This document shows, piece by piece, positions 44,758 through 56,846 of a stretch of 64,000 nucleotides of DNA. Both the position numbers and the translations under genes were made by a program. The stretch lies in contig JAUIRK010000314.1 in assembly GCA_030549495.1 (NCBI GenBank), forward strand, positions 62,001 through 126,000. The letters run 5' to 3'. Each line of letters opens with the position of its first letter. Position 1 is the stretch's first letter. The notes under the pieces are model-generated. The model ran no database searches. It saw nothing but the letters and a program-made list of their open reading frames with translations, and was not told the DNA's origin. Source of the DNA: Nectonema munidae. Its lineage: Eukaryota > Nematomorpha > Nectonematoida > Nectonematidae.

Positions 44758-44930
44758 CATAAAACATTATACTTTTATAACTTTAAAAATGATAAAATAC
44801 AAAATAAATTTATTAAATAGATTCATAACACGTCAATCATACATACTTTGTGTTTATGATTTGCTGTTTTAATTTAGTGGATGCTATTGTTTATATGCAT
44901 TGTATGCAATAGTTTATGCTATTGTTTATA

Positions 44931-45039
44931 TGCCACTATCAACACTACAGTACATTGTGAAAGATGTGTGTATAATGGCTAGTTATCACCTTCGTATTAT
45001 ACAAAAGTGGTAACTTTTGTCTTCTGGACACTTTTCTCC
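44931..45039 (-). repeat. Right arm of the 109-bp inverted repeat
   Basis: Reverse-complement partner of 44263-44371, ending gacacttttctcc. Confidence 0.9.
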
Positions 45040-45042
45040 GGT

Positions 45043-45210
45043 TACCGTGTGTGTGTGTGTCTGCTTGCGTTTGTGTGTGTATATGTCAGTCTTCTTGCGC
45101 GTGTATGTATATTTCTATCTGCCTGCGTGTGTGTGTCTGTTTGTTTCCGTCATCCTCTAACAGTTTTCCTGAGTGTTTCATCAGTATGTGCGTTTTCAAC
45201 TTTGTTTGTG
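45043..45210. repeat. GT-rich low-complexity tract
   Basis: Runs of gtgtgtgtgtgt mixed with ctgcctgcgtgtgt. Cys/Val-rich frames here are an artefact of the repeat. Confidence 0.7.
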
Positions 45211-45364
45211 ATTATATGGGTGTTAGTTTTGTAATGGTTTGTCCCAGATGTTCATGCGTATGCCCATTTGAGGGTTTTTATAAGTTATTCTTGTAAGTCG
45301 GGGGTTCGTGTTCGTGTGTTTATGACTACTAATTTGTATAAAAATTGTCAAACTGTTAGTTACT

Positions 45365-46622
45365 CACTTACTTTGGATGCCTCCTGTTTTTAGGACAGTC
45401 GAATGATCAGAAAACAAAAGTTCAAGATCTTTTCTCAGATTCGGTGGGTGTTCCTTTTCTGAAAGCTGCTATTGGGAGAAATATGTATACTTTGATAAGT
45501 ATTTTTCTAAGGTTTGATGACAAATCCCAAAGAAACCCAAATGATCGAATTTCTCCACTCAGGTTTTGGACGCGGTGTCTTCACAGATCGATTTTTCACA
45601 GATCATAATCTTGCTGAATGGATGACGGAGAATAATTTGACTATATGTGGAACAGTCAAATCAAACAGAAGGTTTGTTGCTTGAATATTACGCCCTCAGT
45701 ATCTGAAGACACTAAAGCTCCAAGAATGTGAGAGCAAGATAATTTATTCAAAGTAGGCCTCTCTCGTAGCCTACATTCCTCGAAGACACGCTACAAAAAA
45801 TTTCAAAGTTGTATATGTATTGTCTTCACAACACTGTACAAGCTTGGGGTTAATTGGAGACAAAGCTAAACCAGAGCCGCTTCTGTCTTACAACAGGTCA
45901 AAAAGTGGAATGGATGTGAATAATCGCATGATTAGATCATATCGATCCTACAAACCTTCAAGAAAGTGGCTCACCGCTGTGTTTTCAAACTATTTAGACA
46001 TAACAGCTTTGAACTCCATGGTAATTCTGAACCATAATTGTCCTGAGAGCATTTTTTCTGCAACTAAAAAAAGTGGAAGGAAGTTGTTTTTAAAATCTTT
46101 TACAATGGAGATTCGTTAAACTCAATGAAAATACGCTCCACTATTCAGGAGATGAACTCAAAAACAAAGTCTCTCCTCAATTTTTATGGCTTTGAAGAAA
46201 GTAAAGACTCGTATTGTCCACCTTCAAGTAGTAAAAGAGTTTTTTGCAATTTTTGTCCTACCTTCAAAAAAGCTAGAACCACAAGGCAGTGTCAGAAATG
46301 CGAAAAAAGTGTTTGCAAGCATCATTTTTTTTTTAATTTGCCCTAGTTGTAAATAAAAATATATATTGTCTAATACAGTTTTAAACTTATGGTCATTTTG
46401 TTCATTTAGCATGAAAAATTTTTTTATTGCTTTTAACTTTTTTGTATGATACTCTCGTAAAAAATTAAATTGGACAAAAAATAATTTTAAAACATACAAA
46501 ATGTTGTAATTGAAAATTACAAAAAAAACTTAGAGGACTGAAACTTTTCTTATTTTATTGAAATTTAACTTTTAAATTAAAGGTGGAGTAAAACTCCATA
46601 AGGGCGTGTCATGCGAAGGTAT
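45365..46622 (+). mobile_element. piggyBac-type DNA transposon, copy 2, internally deleted
   Basis: N-terminal domain pieces: FLGQSNDQKTKVQDLFSDSV, then LISIFLRFDDKSQRNPNDRI (45390-45560). The central DDE part is mostly lost. Then follow FFTDHNLAEWMTENNLTICG and TVKSNRRFV near 45590-45680, NRMIRSYRSYKPSRKW and YLDITALNSMVILNHN (45920-46040), and the Cys-rich C-terminal finger CNFCPTFKKARTTRQCQKC with CKHH (46240-46325). The right end, gtcatgcgaaggtatta near 46608-46624, resembles the copy 1 tip catgcgagggttaa. It lies inside the large hAT in the opposite orientation, so it inserted later. Several frame changes are present. Confidence 0.82.
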
Positions 46623-48109
46623 TACCAGACATAGGAATTACTTTGAATTTCTGTGCTGTCTACCCAAAATCTCTTCACAAGCTTCTAACATACAAGGCTT
46701 AATTAATTCTTCCCCTATCGTGTATGCATTTTTCTTATTTGCAATTTGAAATGCTATCAGATATTAAGCCTTCAACGACGACGACTTATCTTCAACAAAC
46801 ATTTCTTTCAAACTACGTACTTGGGTTTACATATTTTCTCGGATTCTTTGAAAATATTTAAGTGATTTTTCAGTTGAATATGGGTGTTTTGATTGCAACT
46901 GTCTTTCGAGTTTTAAAGGTTTCATAGCATCATTAGATAAACTTTCAGAGCACACAATACATAGAGGCCGTGGATCTGGCTCACTGCCAGGCTCAAGAAT
47001 AAATCTAAAATTCAGCTCGAATCGTATTTTCTTGATACTTTGACTTTTTCTTTTCATCTCCGGTCAGAATGTTCTTTCTTATGGTGCCCTGCGAATGCTC
47101 TGAAACTGATTTATTGATCAGCACATTTTCTAGAAAGGTATTACTTCTATCATTAATTTCTTTGTTTTTGCTTTTATTAAAGTAATGCAAAATATTCGCT
47201 TTCTTTTTCTCGATTATTATGAGTATATTTATTTAATTTAGACCTGAAAATAATCAAATTTAAATTTAATTAATTCCTATCAAAATAAATTGATAATGAT
47301 AAATTAATAGTAAAAAAAATAAAATAGCTTATGTGTAAAATGGAGCGAAATTAATATTAAATACCCTTACCATATTAATGCAAAAGAAGGAATATTATTA
47401 AACATGGAGATTTACTATTAACATGAATATTGAATAAAAATTCAAATAAAAAATAAGTAGCTGTATGGGAATGAGACTTGAAATATTTTAATAAACTGCG
47501 CTTGCTAGTAATACTATAAAAGTATTTAAAGTTTCAATTTTCAAAAATAGTCACACCACAATATCAATTTATGCACTGCACCGAGAAATCCTAAATAATA
47601 TAATAATATTACATATTATTATGTTTTTACAAACAATTTTATCAAAACTGATGCAACAGATTATGCTTGTCTCATCGATTTTTTTTGTAAAAAATATCAA
47701 CATTTAGGAAAACAAAAACATTGTAGAAAAATTTTTAGAAATTATGGCATTGGGGCCATCTTGGAATTATTACCAAATAAGACTAGATAGGGAGTAAAAT
47801 TATGGATTAAAATGGCGAGCATTAGAAGTTGAGGGGTTTGTGGAAGAACTGTTAAAATGAACATTAATGTCAAGTTTAAGTTCTAGAATATAAAAAATAT
47901 TTATATAGTAATGAGGAAACAAAATTATCTGAGGGCAGAAATTATTAAGATAAAAAAATGTTAACATTTACGGTTTAGACTTTAGATATTAACAAAGACG
48001 AAATTTCAAAATACTTGTTAATCTATACATTTTTTCGATTTTCTTGCTAACCACCAAAATTTTTTTGCGAACCACTAGTGCTACGCGCACCAGCTGTTGG
48101 AGATCGCTG

Positions 48110-48539
48110 GTGTATAGAGTGGTGGGATAGGAATTATTTTTTATCACACGCTTAGTTGTGAATGAGGAACAAAAGGGCTAAAGAGAGAGGGTTTAACTGT
48201 TATCTAAGAACTCACGCTTTGTGCATAAGTGTGCTTTTTACAAAGAATTTGCGTTGCGATATTTGTGAAATCGTCATATTATTGTGATTTAGAAAATGTA
48301 GTACAGGGCGCTTGATAGAGAAAGTTGCTCATGACAATGCATGAAAACTTACTTCAGAGATTTTCAGACTTTAGAATTCGGAAACCTGACTAGAGCTCAT
48401 TTGTTTGACATATGTTTTATCTTATATGCCTGATGTGACTGAAAAAATGAGAAGCATAGAGAAAGTGAATATGTGACACATTTCTGTATCGACACCTTTT
48501 GTAATTTCAATCTAAAGTCGCATAGAATTCTTGTTTTTT
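48110..48539. other. Spacer between hAT elements, no gene seen
   Basis: AT-rich; no coding signature. Confidence 0.3.
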
Positions 48540-49775
48540 AAAGATACTTATTTTTTCCATTGCCTTTAAAAATTATGTCAAAAACTGAGAAGTCTTCTTC
48601 ACAAAAAGTTAAAGAAATCATATTACTTCGTGAAGAGTTTTCAACTCCTAAAAATGAACTCTATTGCAACCTTTGTAATTGCCTTGCTAAGCACAGCAAA
48701 TATTTTTTTGTTAAAGGTCATAGAAAGCTGAAAAACATTCAACTAAAAAGAATTCAAAAGTTGCTACTTATTCTGTTCAAACGTTTATTAGTGATAATAA
48801 CGTTGTAAAGAAAGTAACAAAATCTTTATTTTTCAGCAAATATACATTTGAATAAATTGAATTGATTTGTTCAAATATATGGCGTACAATTGTCCAAATG
48901 CAAATTCTTGTCTATATTACATTCTTACAGAAAATATAAAAGAAAGTATCAAAGAGAAGGTAAAAAGTAGTTTTTATTTCTAATTATAGATGAGTCCTCG
49001 TGTGGAAATAATTATTTGTAAATGTTTTGGTTGAGATAGTTTATCAAAGAAAGTGTATTTAATTGATTCTGTTTTCTGTTCTACTTCAGTAAATAGTCAA
49101 AAAATTACTCAAATAGTTGATGACAAAATAAAAAACTTAGAAATAAAAAGAGAATATTTTGTGCTTCTCATTAGTGATGCAGCTACCTACATAAAAAAAG
49201 CTGTGAAAGCATTAAAAATTGTGTACCCCTTTGTTTCATGTTTTTTGCTAAGCATATTTATTGCATAACTGTTGCTTGAATATGAGATCAAAATTTGAAA
49301 GTGTAGATAATTTGATAGCTAGCATAAAAATGTTGATAGTTAATAAGAAACAGAGACATAAGATCTAAACACATTGTAAATAGACGGGCAACCTGGTTAA
49401 AGTCAGTGTTTTGTTATGTCCAAAAGTTTGTTGACGTGTTGGTCTCTGATGCAGGACTTATTATTGATAGAGCAAAAGCCCTTGTTTCTTCTCTACCGGA
49501 CGATTTGAAAGAAATTTTGAAGAACAAACCTGAAAAATGCAGAGATGAAGGTTATTGTGTTCAGAAAGCATATGAAGATTTATCACAACTGAACATAACA
49601 AATGATGTGTGATTTAAATATATACATTCATAAAGACGTTGAGAAAATTATGAAGAGAACAAAGTCTGATGTTAGCCCTTTCCTATACTGTTTACTTGAA
49701 AATGGACAAGCCACTTCAATAAAAGTAGAAGGAAGTTTTTCTACGCTCAAAACATATAAGTAAAAATCGCAACTC
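48540..49775 (+). mobile_element. hAT transposon related to CGGBP1-like sources, decayed
   Basis: Starts with a BED-like finger: SQKVKEIILLREEFSTPKNE, then LYCNLCNCLAKHSKYFFVKG and H (48600-48730). The DDE part follows: IDSVFCSTSVNSQKITQIVD and FVLLISDAATYIKKAVKALK (49060-49230), then CHFLHNCC-like and ATWLKSVFCYVQKFVD frames near 49260-49420, and AKALVSSLPDDLKEI (49460-49510). VEGSFSTLKTYK near 49730 matches the C-terminal hAT motif (S.ER.FS.LK). The first Asp region (LISDAATY) and the order agree with hAT transposases. Frame changes and stops occur throughout. Tips were not found; a 16-C run at 49881-49896 may mark one. Confidence 0.65.
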
Positions 49776-49880
49776 TAATGACGAGAATGTTTGTAAATAC
49801 CTACTTATGAATTTTAATTATGATATTTTACATGATATCAGATGATCTTCGTAAAATAAAGTGGTACTTATGGGTTATCT

Positions 49881-49896
49881 CCCCCCCCCCCCCCCC
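49881..49896. repeat. Run of 16 C
   Basis: Homopolymer cccccccccccccccc just after the hAT remnant. Similar C/G runs lie just inside the tips of the hATs at 27508, 41470 and 54831, so it may be a decayed hAT end. Confidence 0.9.
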
Positions 49897-50025
49897 ACTA
49901 TAAAAAATTTTTTAAAAAATTTTATTTGAATTTAAATGATGAGTATAAATAAAAAATTACTTGTTTAAACAGGAGTCCAATACATATTTATTACATACAA
50001 TACATATTTTATACATACAATATAC

Positions 50026-50070
50026 AGTAAAACTCCTCTAATGAGGTCACCATAGGACAACACTATCTAT
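50026..50070. repeat. Solo pogo/Tigger-like terminus
   Basis: cagtaaaactcctctaatga followed by ggtcaccatagg, preceded by TA. This resembles a Tigger tip (CAGT.AAACCTCTCTAA). No partner end or transposase was seen downstream. Confidence 0.35.
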
Positions 50071-52010
50071 ATTTTTAACTTCTATAGTACGTACTAAATA
50101 TTATATAAGGTATTAATACTCAATTTCTATTTTTACGAAATAATTTTGAATTTATTAAAGGTAATTTTAATAATTTGCAAAACAATCTCATTTTGACTAG
50201 CAGGGCAGCATGACTAACATTTGGTCCACGAGCAGAGGTATTCATGTATTAATCAAATGTAAGAAAAGTGTTTTTTAAGAGGTCTATGAAGTTAAAAAGA
50301 TATTTGCGCAAACAATATTATTGAGTATCAATACTTAGTAAGTCTTAAAAAATAGGCATACCAAGAAATGAAGTGCCATCCTGTGTAAGTCTTAGTTTAG
50401 AAGTAGATGGAACATGTAACAACGATGATCTATATCTATATGTTGCGGTTTTAATCAAGAGCTTCTTTTAAGCAGAATATGCTAAAGAAAAGTTAGAAGG
50501 CTGACATCAAGTATTTTCGCCATCTTCTTTTCAGCTAGGTGTTTTCTTTCTAACATGCGGAGGTTAACTCAGTATGATTTCGGTGTTTTCGTGTGCTGTT
50601 TATTTTCTTAGAAGCTTGTGAGTTCTTTGCTGATGAAAAACGGCATTGAAATAAGGAACAGTATCAACAATATAAGATTGCTTGTTGCTAGATTAGCATT
50701 AGGAATGAGAAGTGCAGAATTTAGTTAGTCACAACAGCCACTTAAAATAATATAATAAAAACAATAGTGCGTGAACCTTGGAATAAAATTATAAAAGAAG
50801 ATGAAATTTGAGAAAGTGTAGGAGTACTTGTTCAAAGCACTTGTAGATAACGCAGTCCCACTTTCACGACAATAAAAGTTCTTCAACATGGAAACTATAT
50901 GGGGAAAGTAAAAGCGTTAGGGTGTTCTTTTTATAAAATAGTAATTTTATGGCGACTGAGATCCTTTAGATTCCTCACTGATGGCTGAAGGTGCAAAAGG
51001 GCATACTCCCAACCTACGTTCCTATACCTATATGCTTTGTTCCTAATTTACGTGGTTAATCTTTCCACAGCATAAGACGTTTTTGGTTAGTGGGAGAAGA
51101 TGGCCTTTTTTCTATTATGAATACGCCTCAATAAACTTATTTGGTTTTAAGAGAAATTAATTTTAAGCAAAAGACCAAATTACTAAAAACATATTTAGGA
51201 ATAACAATTAATCATTCAATAAAAGCAAGACTAATTTATTTAAAAAGCAGATTTATATTAAATATCATTCAAATAAACAGATGATGTATAATTTTTACCA
51301 GAATCGACACGTCGACTTAGCAGTCTAGTAAGCACATTTTAATGTACTTTTCATTATAAAAATGAGTTTATTTTAAGGATGTATTAATTAGTAAATTTAT
51401 TTTGACAACTTTTATGAGTTTAAAATTTGCCAACCTTGGTTAAATTTAAAACAGAATAAATAACTAAAGATGCAAAATACTTTATCATAATGTGTTTAAA
51501 ATAAAATGTTAAATTTTTAGTGTAACTTTTGTTAATGTTCACCTATGATATTGGATGGATATCAGAATCAATGTGTGAATTTTGTATAGGTAAAATGATG
51601 CATAAACGCTAATCAGTAGTTCTATTTCTTTCTGCACTTTTAATATTTTTCATATTTAACATTTTTTGCCAAGTGTTGCGCTAAATTTATCGGCTCAACT
51701 TCTGCGGGCATAAACTTCATTCTTTTCATTTATATGGCAATCAATCAAGCTTGTCAAAAATTGATTTATATTTGACAGACCACGTCCAACTTAAAATTTT
51801 TATTGAAATACTTATAAAAAGTTTTTTACACATATATACCATTTTCAAGTATGCCCAATTTAGTGGTAATGCACAAATTTTATGAAAATCTATTAAACGT
51901 GTCAAAAAATTGATTAAACCGGTTAACCAATATAAAATATATAAACTTCAAAATAAATTGTATCTACAAGAGGGCAAAGCTCCCCAAAAACTAAATTCGC
52001 TCTCTTTTTC
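50071..52010. other. AT-rich spacer, no gene seen
   Basis: No frame with domain, motif or splice evidence was found over nearly 2 kb. Probably very old repeat material. Confidence 0.35.
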
Positions 52011-52014
52011 TCAA

Positions 52015-53560
52015 AGAAAGAAAGAAAGAAAGAATGATTTATTCAAGAAAAAATGCATAAAAAAATAACAAATTATAAAGTGTAATAAAAAAACCTTTCC
52101 GATGGTGCAGATTGGCTCAGACACTTATGTTATAAACAATAAACAATTACATCAAAATTCGGATTTTTCAAAAGGCCTGATGGAGCCGCTAAAATGAAAT
52201 CCCGATAATAAAATTTAAAAAAAAAACAGCAAACATTCAGTACTTCATTTCATATTTTCTAATTTGTAATATATACAGTAATTATAGTAAGTGTTATTAT
52301 GAAAACATGCCTACATACATAGATTGAACATACAATTAAAATATAAATGTTCATATACATATATTCATATTTGAAGTATATATATATACATATATAAAAC
52401 ACGAGTTCATCTGTATAGATAGCGTAAAGATTTAAATGTATGGTATATATTCTATAAAATATTTTATATGGTTTCTATTGAAAAGAACATGAGTAGCAGT
52501 TAGGAATTACACATACCGATCTGTATTTTTCAGTATACTCTATTTTCAGTGTTTTTTTGAAAGACCCAATATTTAGATTTATAAGGTTGAGTATATGGGT
52601 ATTCGAATTCCAAAAGTGTGATAATTTATATTTTAGGGTTTGAAAATATTTCACTATGTTATAGTAAGCCAAATGAGCTATATTTTTGTTGCGAAAGTCA
52701 TATCTGAAATCGTAAGAGGAAAAGTCTAAAATATTGTTAAAAATTTTGGGTAACTTCCCATTAAATAATTTAAATATATACATAGCAAGTTTGAAATGAA
52801 ACAAATCATTTACTTTAAGGATTTTATTTGCCAGAAATAGATTATTGGTATGGCAAATATAATTGGTATTATATATATATCTCCAAGCTTTTTTCTGGTG
52901 TTTTTTCTAAAATTGTAAGATTACTGTGGCCCAATAAAGTTATACAATAATTGATGTGCGGTAAAAAAAAAGAGTTATATAACAATAGTCTTACATACAA
53001 TGGCAGAACACTTCTTACTGATTTCAGAACGCCTACTATTTTGGAAAGTTTACTGTTAACACAAGAGGTGTGTTTTTTCCAATCCAAATTCGAATCAATT
53101 GTTACCCCTAATAAGTGGAAATGATCAACAAACTCAAAACACAATTTACCCAAAGTTTTATTATAATGTTTATTATTTGAAAATATCATTAGTTTCGATT
53201 TGTTGTAATTAACTTCCATGCCATTTTTCAGTGCCTATTCAAAAAGAGATTGGAATTTATTGTTTACAAACGCTTCCAGATCTAACATCACCAATGGATC
53301 GAATGGAATATTTATGGTCAAATCATCGGCAAAGCAGAAATATTTCAAGCTCTGGCCAGTAAGATATAGGTCATTTGTAAATATGAGAAATAGTAAAGGA
53401 CCTAAAACAGATCCTTGTATAACGCATGCATTCACATCTTTCCTATCAGACAAAATTCCTTTAATCACAACTTGTTGATGTCTATATTCAAGGTATGACT
53501 GCATGAATAATAAAGCATTCTTTCCAAAGCCATATAGATTCAACTTATGTAGTAAAAGCT
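52015..53560 (-). mobile_element. CR1/Jockey-like LINE, 5'-truncated, decayed
   Basis: The minus-strand reverse transcriptase begins in the palm: ALLFMQSYLEYRHQQVVIKG, CVIQGSVLGPLLFLIFTNDL and YFCFADDLTINI (53543-53235). The FADD motif is intact. Next come NYNKSKLMIFSNNK and FHLLGVTIDSNLDWKKHTSC (53219-52990). The C-terminal part is AMYIFKLFNGKLPKIFNNIL to SVCVIPNCYSCSF (52804-52475). The 3' tail reads tgaataaatcattctttctt with a (TTTC)n run at 52015-52036. Two frame changes or stops separate the three blocks. The C-terminal block aligns with the end of the LINE at 53640-57325, so both belong to one family in opposite orientation. Confidence 0.85.
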
Positions 53561-54822
53561 TAACTAATTAACAAATTAACTTAACTTAATTAGCAAAACA
53601 AATGAGCTTAAAACCTTGGTGAATGGATAGGACATTTTCTGTCTTTTCAATCCAAGTATTTCATGTCTGTTATTTTTTAATTTTAATAAATTTGATTCTC
53701 ATTATGCCGTTGGTGTAAGATGGGTGTGTTCTAATTGTTTGAATTCATCTGATTCAGCCTCAACTGTTGGCAAAAGTACCAATATGAATAACAATAAATC
53801 AAAAGATATGTGTGAAAGAAAAGATGAAAGTTCAAAGATATTCAACATGAAATTAAAAAATTACAAAGTAACAATGTACCTGTTGAAAAACGCTCTTTTG
53901 GTGACGGTGTAAAGACTAATAAAAAAATTTATACTTCAAGAGTGATAAAGATCAAAATGTGTTAGCAAAAAAGTTTTTGGATGATGTGAATAAGTTAATT
54001 ATATTAAAGAAAATTCAAATCTTATGAAGATTTCCCTGGCAGATAAAAGTAATCTAGAAAAAGCAGAAATTTTATTTCAACAAAATAATGTTAGCTATAA
54101 AAAAGCGAAACAGCTCTATCCAAAAATTAAGGTTACGCTGTCAAAAGATGTTGAAGATAAATTTATCTTAGAAGAGGTCGTAAGGAAAAATTCTGCTATA
54201 AAGGAATTAGTATCCAAATGTACTACAGTGTACCAATTGCCTCGGTTCGGTCATACCAGCAAACATTGTAAAAAAAGTGAAGGGATATGTGCAATGTGCA
54301 TATTGTGCATCAAGAAAGCATGTTTATAAGCAATGCTAATGGAAAAATGATATGACAAAATTAAAATATGCAATTGTCATAAAAATAATAGCGATGATTA
54401 CAAACATTTTCCCGTAATATTAAGTGCCCGTTGGTCAAGAAAAATATTGAATATACCAAATCTATTACATCTTTTGCCATTCATGATCAATAAACCAAAC
54501 TCTTCTTTTCTCGAACATTACTTTTTAGTTAATCCGACGGAGCCGTTTCTTCTTCTCACTTCAACGATTCATTCATTTTTGGTAATAATTTAAATCATCA
54601 ATCATATGATGATCTTTTTATTTACTTTATTTCAAAGATTAATTCCTGTTCGATAGTTTTATTTCATCTCATTTTTCTTTCTGAACAATAAACTACCAAA
54701 AATATTTGATAAAACTCTCGATTTCACCTAAAGTAATTTATGATTTGCGTTATAAAAATCTAACTCGTGACCCTTATTATAAGAGTCCAAAGCATGCATT
54801 GAAATTTAAACTTTCTGAATTC

Positions 54823-54830
54823 TGGAAGAG
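54823..54830 (+). repeat. Target-site duplication tggaagag, left
   Basis: Eight bases repeated exactly at 56839-56846, flanking the hAT. The length is the hAT hallmark. Confidence 0.95.
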
Positions 54831-56838
54831 CAGTGGGGGATCCAGAAATCTTTTGTGGGGGGGGGGGGGGTATACTAATATTATCAAAATATTTTACACA
54901 TTTTATTAGGGAAGAAATTTGAAAACGTATGTAAAATAAATGATTAAAATTATATTACAGTCTTTTCTTCTTTCTTTTTGCTTTGAAAATCGATCAATGA
55001 CTTCATCAATTTTGATTTCTATTTTAGGGTGGAAGTACATGAGAGCAAGTCCTGTTAGTCTCTCGTCGCTCATACGATTACGTAAATAGTTCTTTAAAAT
55101 TTTTAAAGAACTAAAAGCTCTTTCTGCTGAACATGTAGTGATAGGAACAGTGCAGAAAATTGTCAAAAGCTTTTTAATATATTTTAGCCGCTCTGGTATT
55201 ATATCTAGAGCTTCCAGAGGTCTTTTGGGTTTGTTTTCCAGTTTTTCGCAGAAGTTTTTCCATTCTAAGAACTGAATTCTTACATCATCAGCATCGGTAA
55301 CACGGAGAATAGGGTCATAAAATTTTATTGATTCGCATATATCCTTCCATTCATAATTTAAAACTTCTGAAGGTACAAGTATGGCCATTTTGCTGATGAG
55401 AATGCTATGCGACGTAAATTTTTGGTCAAACACTTGGATAATAGCATCCAAATACGGATACCATATTGATCGTTTAAAATAATCCCCTACTGATTCAGCT
55501 GGAACATTGCTACGATTCATTTGACGAGAAGCAATTCTTGGCATAGTAATTTGAGCTTGAACCACTTCAGCCATTTTTTCAGCAATTATGAAAGTTCCAT
55601 AATTTTCATTAGTCCATTCGTCTGAAGAAGACCTCCATTGAATTAAGGTGTTTCTAACGAAATTAATGTTTTCAAAACAACTTATCAAATCTGTATTAAC
55701 TGTTTGGAGAGCTTTAGAAAGATAGTGGGTTAAACTCATAACTTTTTTGACACAGGCCAAAGAAACAATAAATACAGGATTCATTAACGATTTAAATAAA
55801 GAATTTGCTTTATCAGCGGATTTTCTGTCCGCTGATCTTATGATTTCTTCTAAAGTATCAACAATTGTTGAGTAATTTGCTTGAAATATCATTATTGAAT
55901 CATGTCTTTCAACAAATCTTGTTTGACAAAATGGTTTAAGTTTAATGTTCTGACTTCCAGCCTCATTCAAATAAACTTTCATAAGAGATCTACGCTTCAC
56001 AGAATCATTTATAAACGAAATTACATTTTCAACAAAAGAAAACATATTTCTGATTTCATAAAGAGAGGAAGAAACGTTCAAAACAAGATTTAGGCAGTGA
56101 CTGCTACAATGAACATACACAGCATTTGGAGAATGTTTACGAATATAGGCTTGAACTCCATTTATATGTCCAGCCATAGAAGAAGCGCCGTCATAACCTT
56201 GACCTACTAAATACTTGAGATCGAGGGCACACTTTTTAGAGTGTCAATAATCTTTTCTCCTAAACCCTGACCTGTCAAATTATCCACTTCTTGAAAGCTT
56301 AAAAAATCTTCTCTAATTTCATGCTTACCATCAATTTTTATTACATACCGAACACAAATAGCGAGTTGTTCGCTATGAGAAGAATCAGTAGTCTCATCTG
56401 CAATAACAGAAAAATATTTTACTTGTTTGACATCCTGAATAATTTTTTCTGATATCAAATTCCCACAAACTGTAATTAGTTCATTTTGCACAGTCTTAGA
56501 AATATAGGTTGCATTCTTTCCAGCGGTTTTCAAATGCATTTCCAGAGTTTTATCTCCGGAATCAACTCTAAAATTCAAGAGGGCATTGAAATTGCCATCA
56601 CTCTTCAAAACTGAAAAATCATCTTCAACGTTTGGATTTTTGGAGTTTCTACGGTAACAAATTCCTAATCTTCCGCAAAGAATAATCGTTTTAATTATAG
56701 GAACCAAACGCTCTCTATTATCTTGTACTTGACTTTTATAATTACTGTTTAATGAAGTCAATATATCCGAATTGTTTTCGTAAGAATGTATATTATGCAT
56801 CCCCCCTACCCCCCCCCCCCCCTCTCGGTCCATCCCTG
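54831..56838 (-). mobile_element. hAT transposon (ZMYM1/DUF4371 type), nearly intact relic with TSD
   Basis: An element of 2,008 bp between tips CAGTGGGGGATCC and, in reverse complement, CAGGGATGGACC, each followed by a long G run and flanked by an exact 8-bp duplication. The minus-strand transposase lies in two long frames. At 56833-56207: QDNRERLVPIIKTIILCGRL, then YFSVIADETTDSSHSEQLAI. At 56177-54906, with the frame open upstream from about 56235: YLVGQGYDGASSMAGHINGV, HCSSHCLNLVLNVSS, KPFCQTRFVERHDSI and TTCSAERAFSSLKILKNYLR. They meet at a T run near 56235, where one base appears lost. The first frame opens inside the tip, so the usual N-terminal TTF finger is missing. It split a LINE cleanly between FWKS and NIYLV. 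Confidence 0.93.
54906..56833 (-). pseudogene. hAT transposase gene (DUF4371/ZMYM1-like), one frameshift
   Basis: The enzyme would cut the element out at its tips and reinsert it with an 8-bp staggered cut. Visible parts in order: DUF4371 region with QDNRERLV and MHLKTAGKNATYISKTVQNE; first catalytic Asp in VIADETTD; second in GYDGASSM; the HCSSHCLNLV block; the insertion domain; and the C-terminal dimerisation motif SAERAFSSLKILKNYLRNRM near residue 360 of the second frame. About 630 codons in total against 700-800 in relatives, the deficit being at the N-terminus. Only one frameshift was seen and no internal stop otherwise, so it is among the youngest transposase copies here. Confidence 0.88.
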
Positions 56839-56846
56839 TGGAAGAG
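56839..56846 (+). repeat. Target-site duplication tggaagag, right
   Basis: Exact copy of 54823-54830. Confidence 0.95.

Larger units (their letters stand above)
42647..48109 (-). mobile_element. ZBED5/Buster-type hAT transposon, composite and decayed
   Basis: The tips are CAGCGGTCGCCAAGC (42647) and, in reverse complement from 48109, CAGCGATCTCCAACAGC, followed by similar CACTAG blocks. The flanks gtgtatg and gtgtatag look like one 8-bp duplication with a base lost. On the minus strand, a BED-like N-terminus lies at 47057-46827 (EPDPRPLCIVCSESLSNDAM, KPLKLERQLQSKHP). Next comes LIAFQIANKKNAYTIGEELI near 46750. The C-terminus is at 43428-42860 (FYSSLSTPHFWISIKSAYP, then QLSDKAMQILIQFSTTYSGE). 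The order agrees with ZBED5-like transposases. Its present 5.5 kb is explained by a piggyBac, a tandem duplication and an inverted-repeat unit, listed separately. Middle parts are missing. Confidence 0.8.

Noticed and set aside
45007-45296. Cys/Val-rich hydrophobic open frames
   Set aside because: They come from a GT-rich low-complexity tract read in two frames; no start context or conservation signal.
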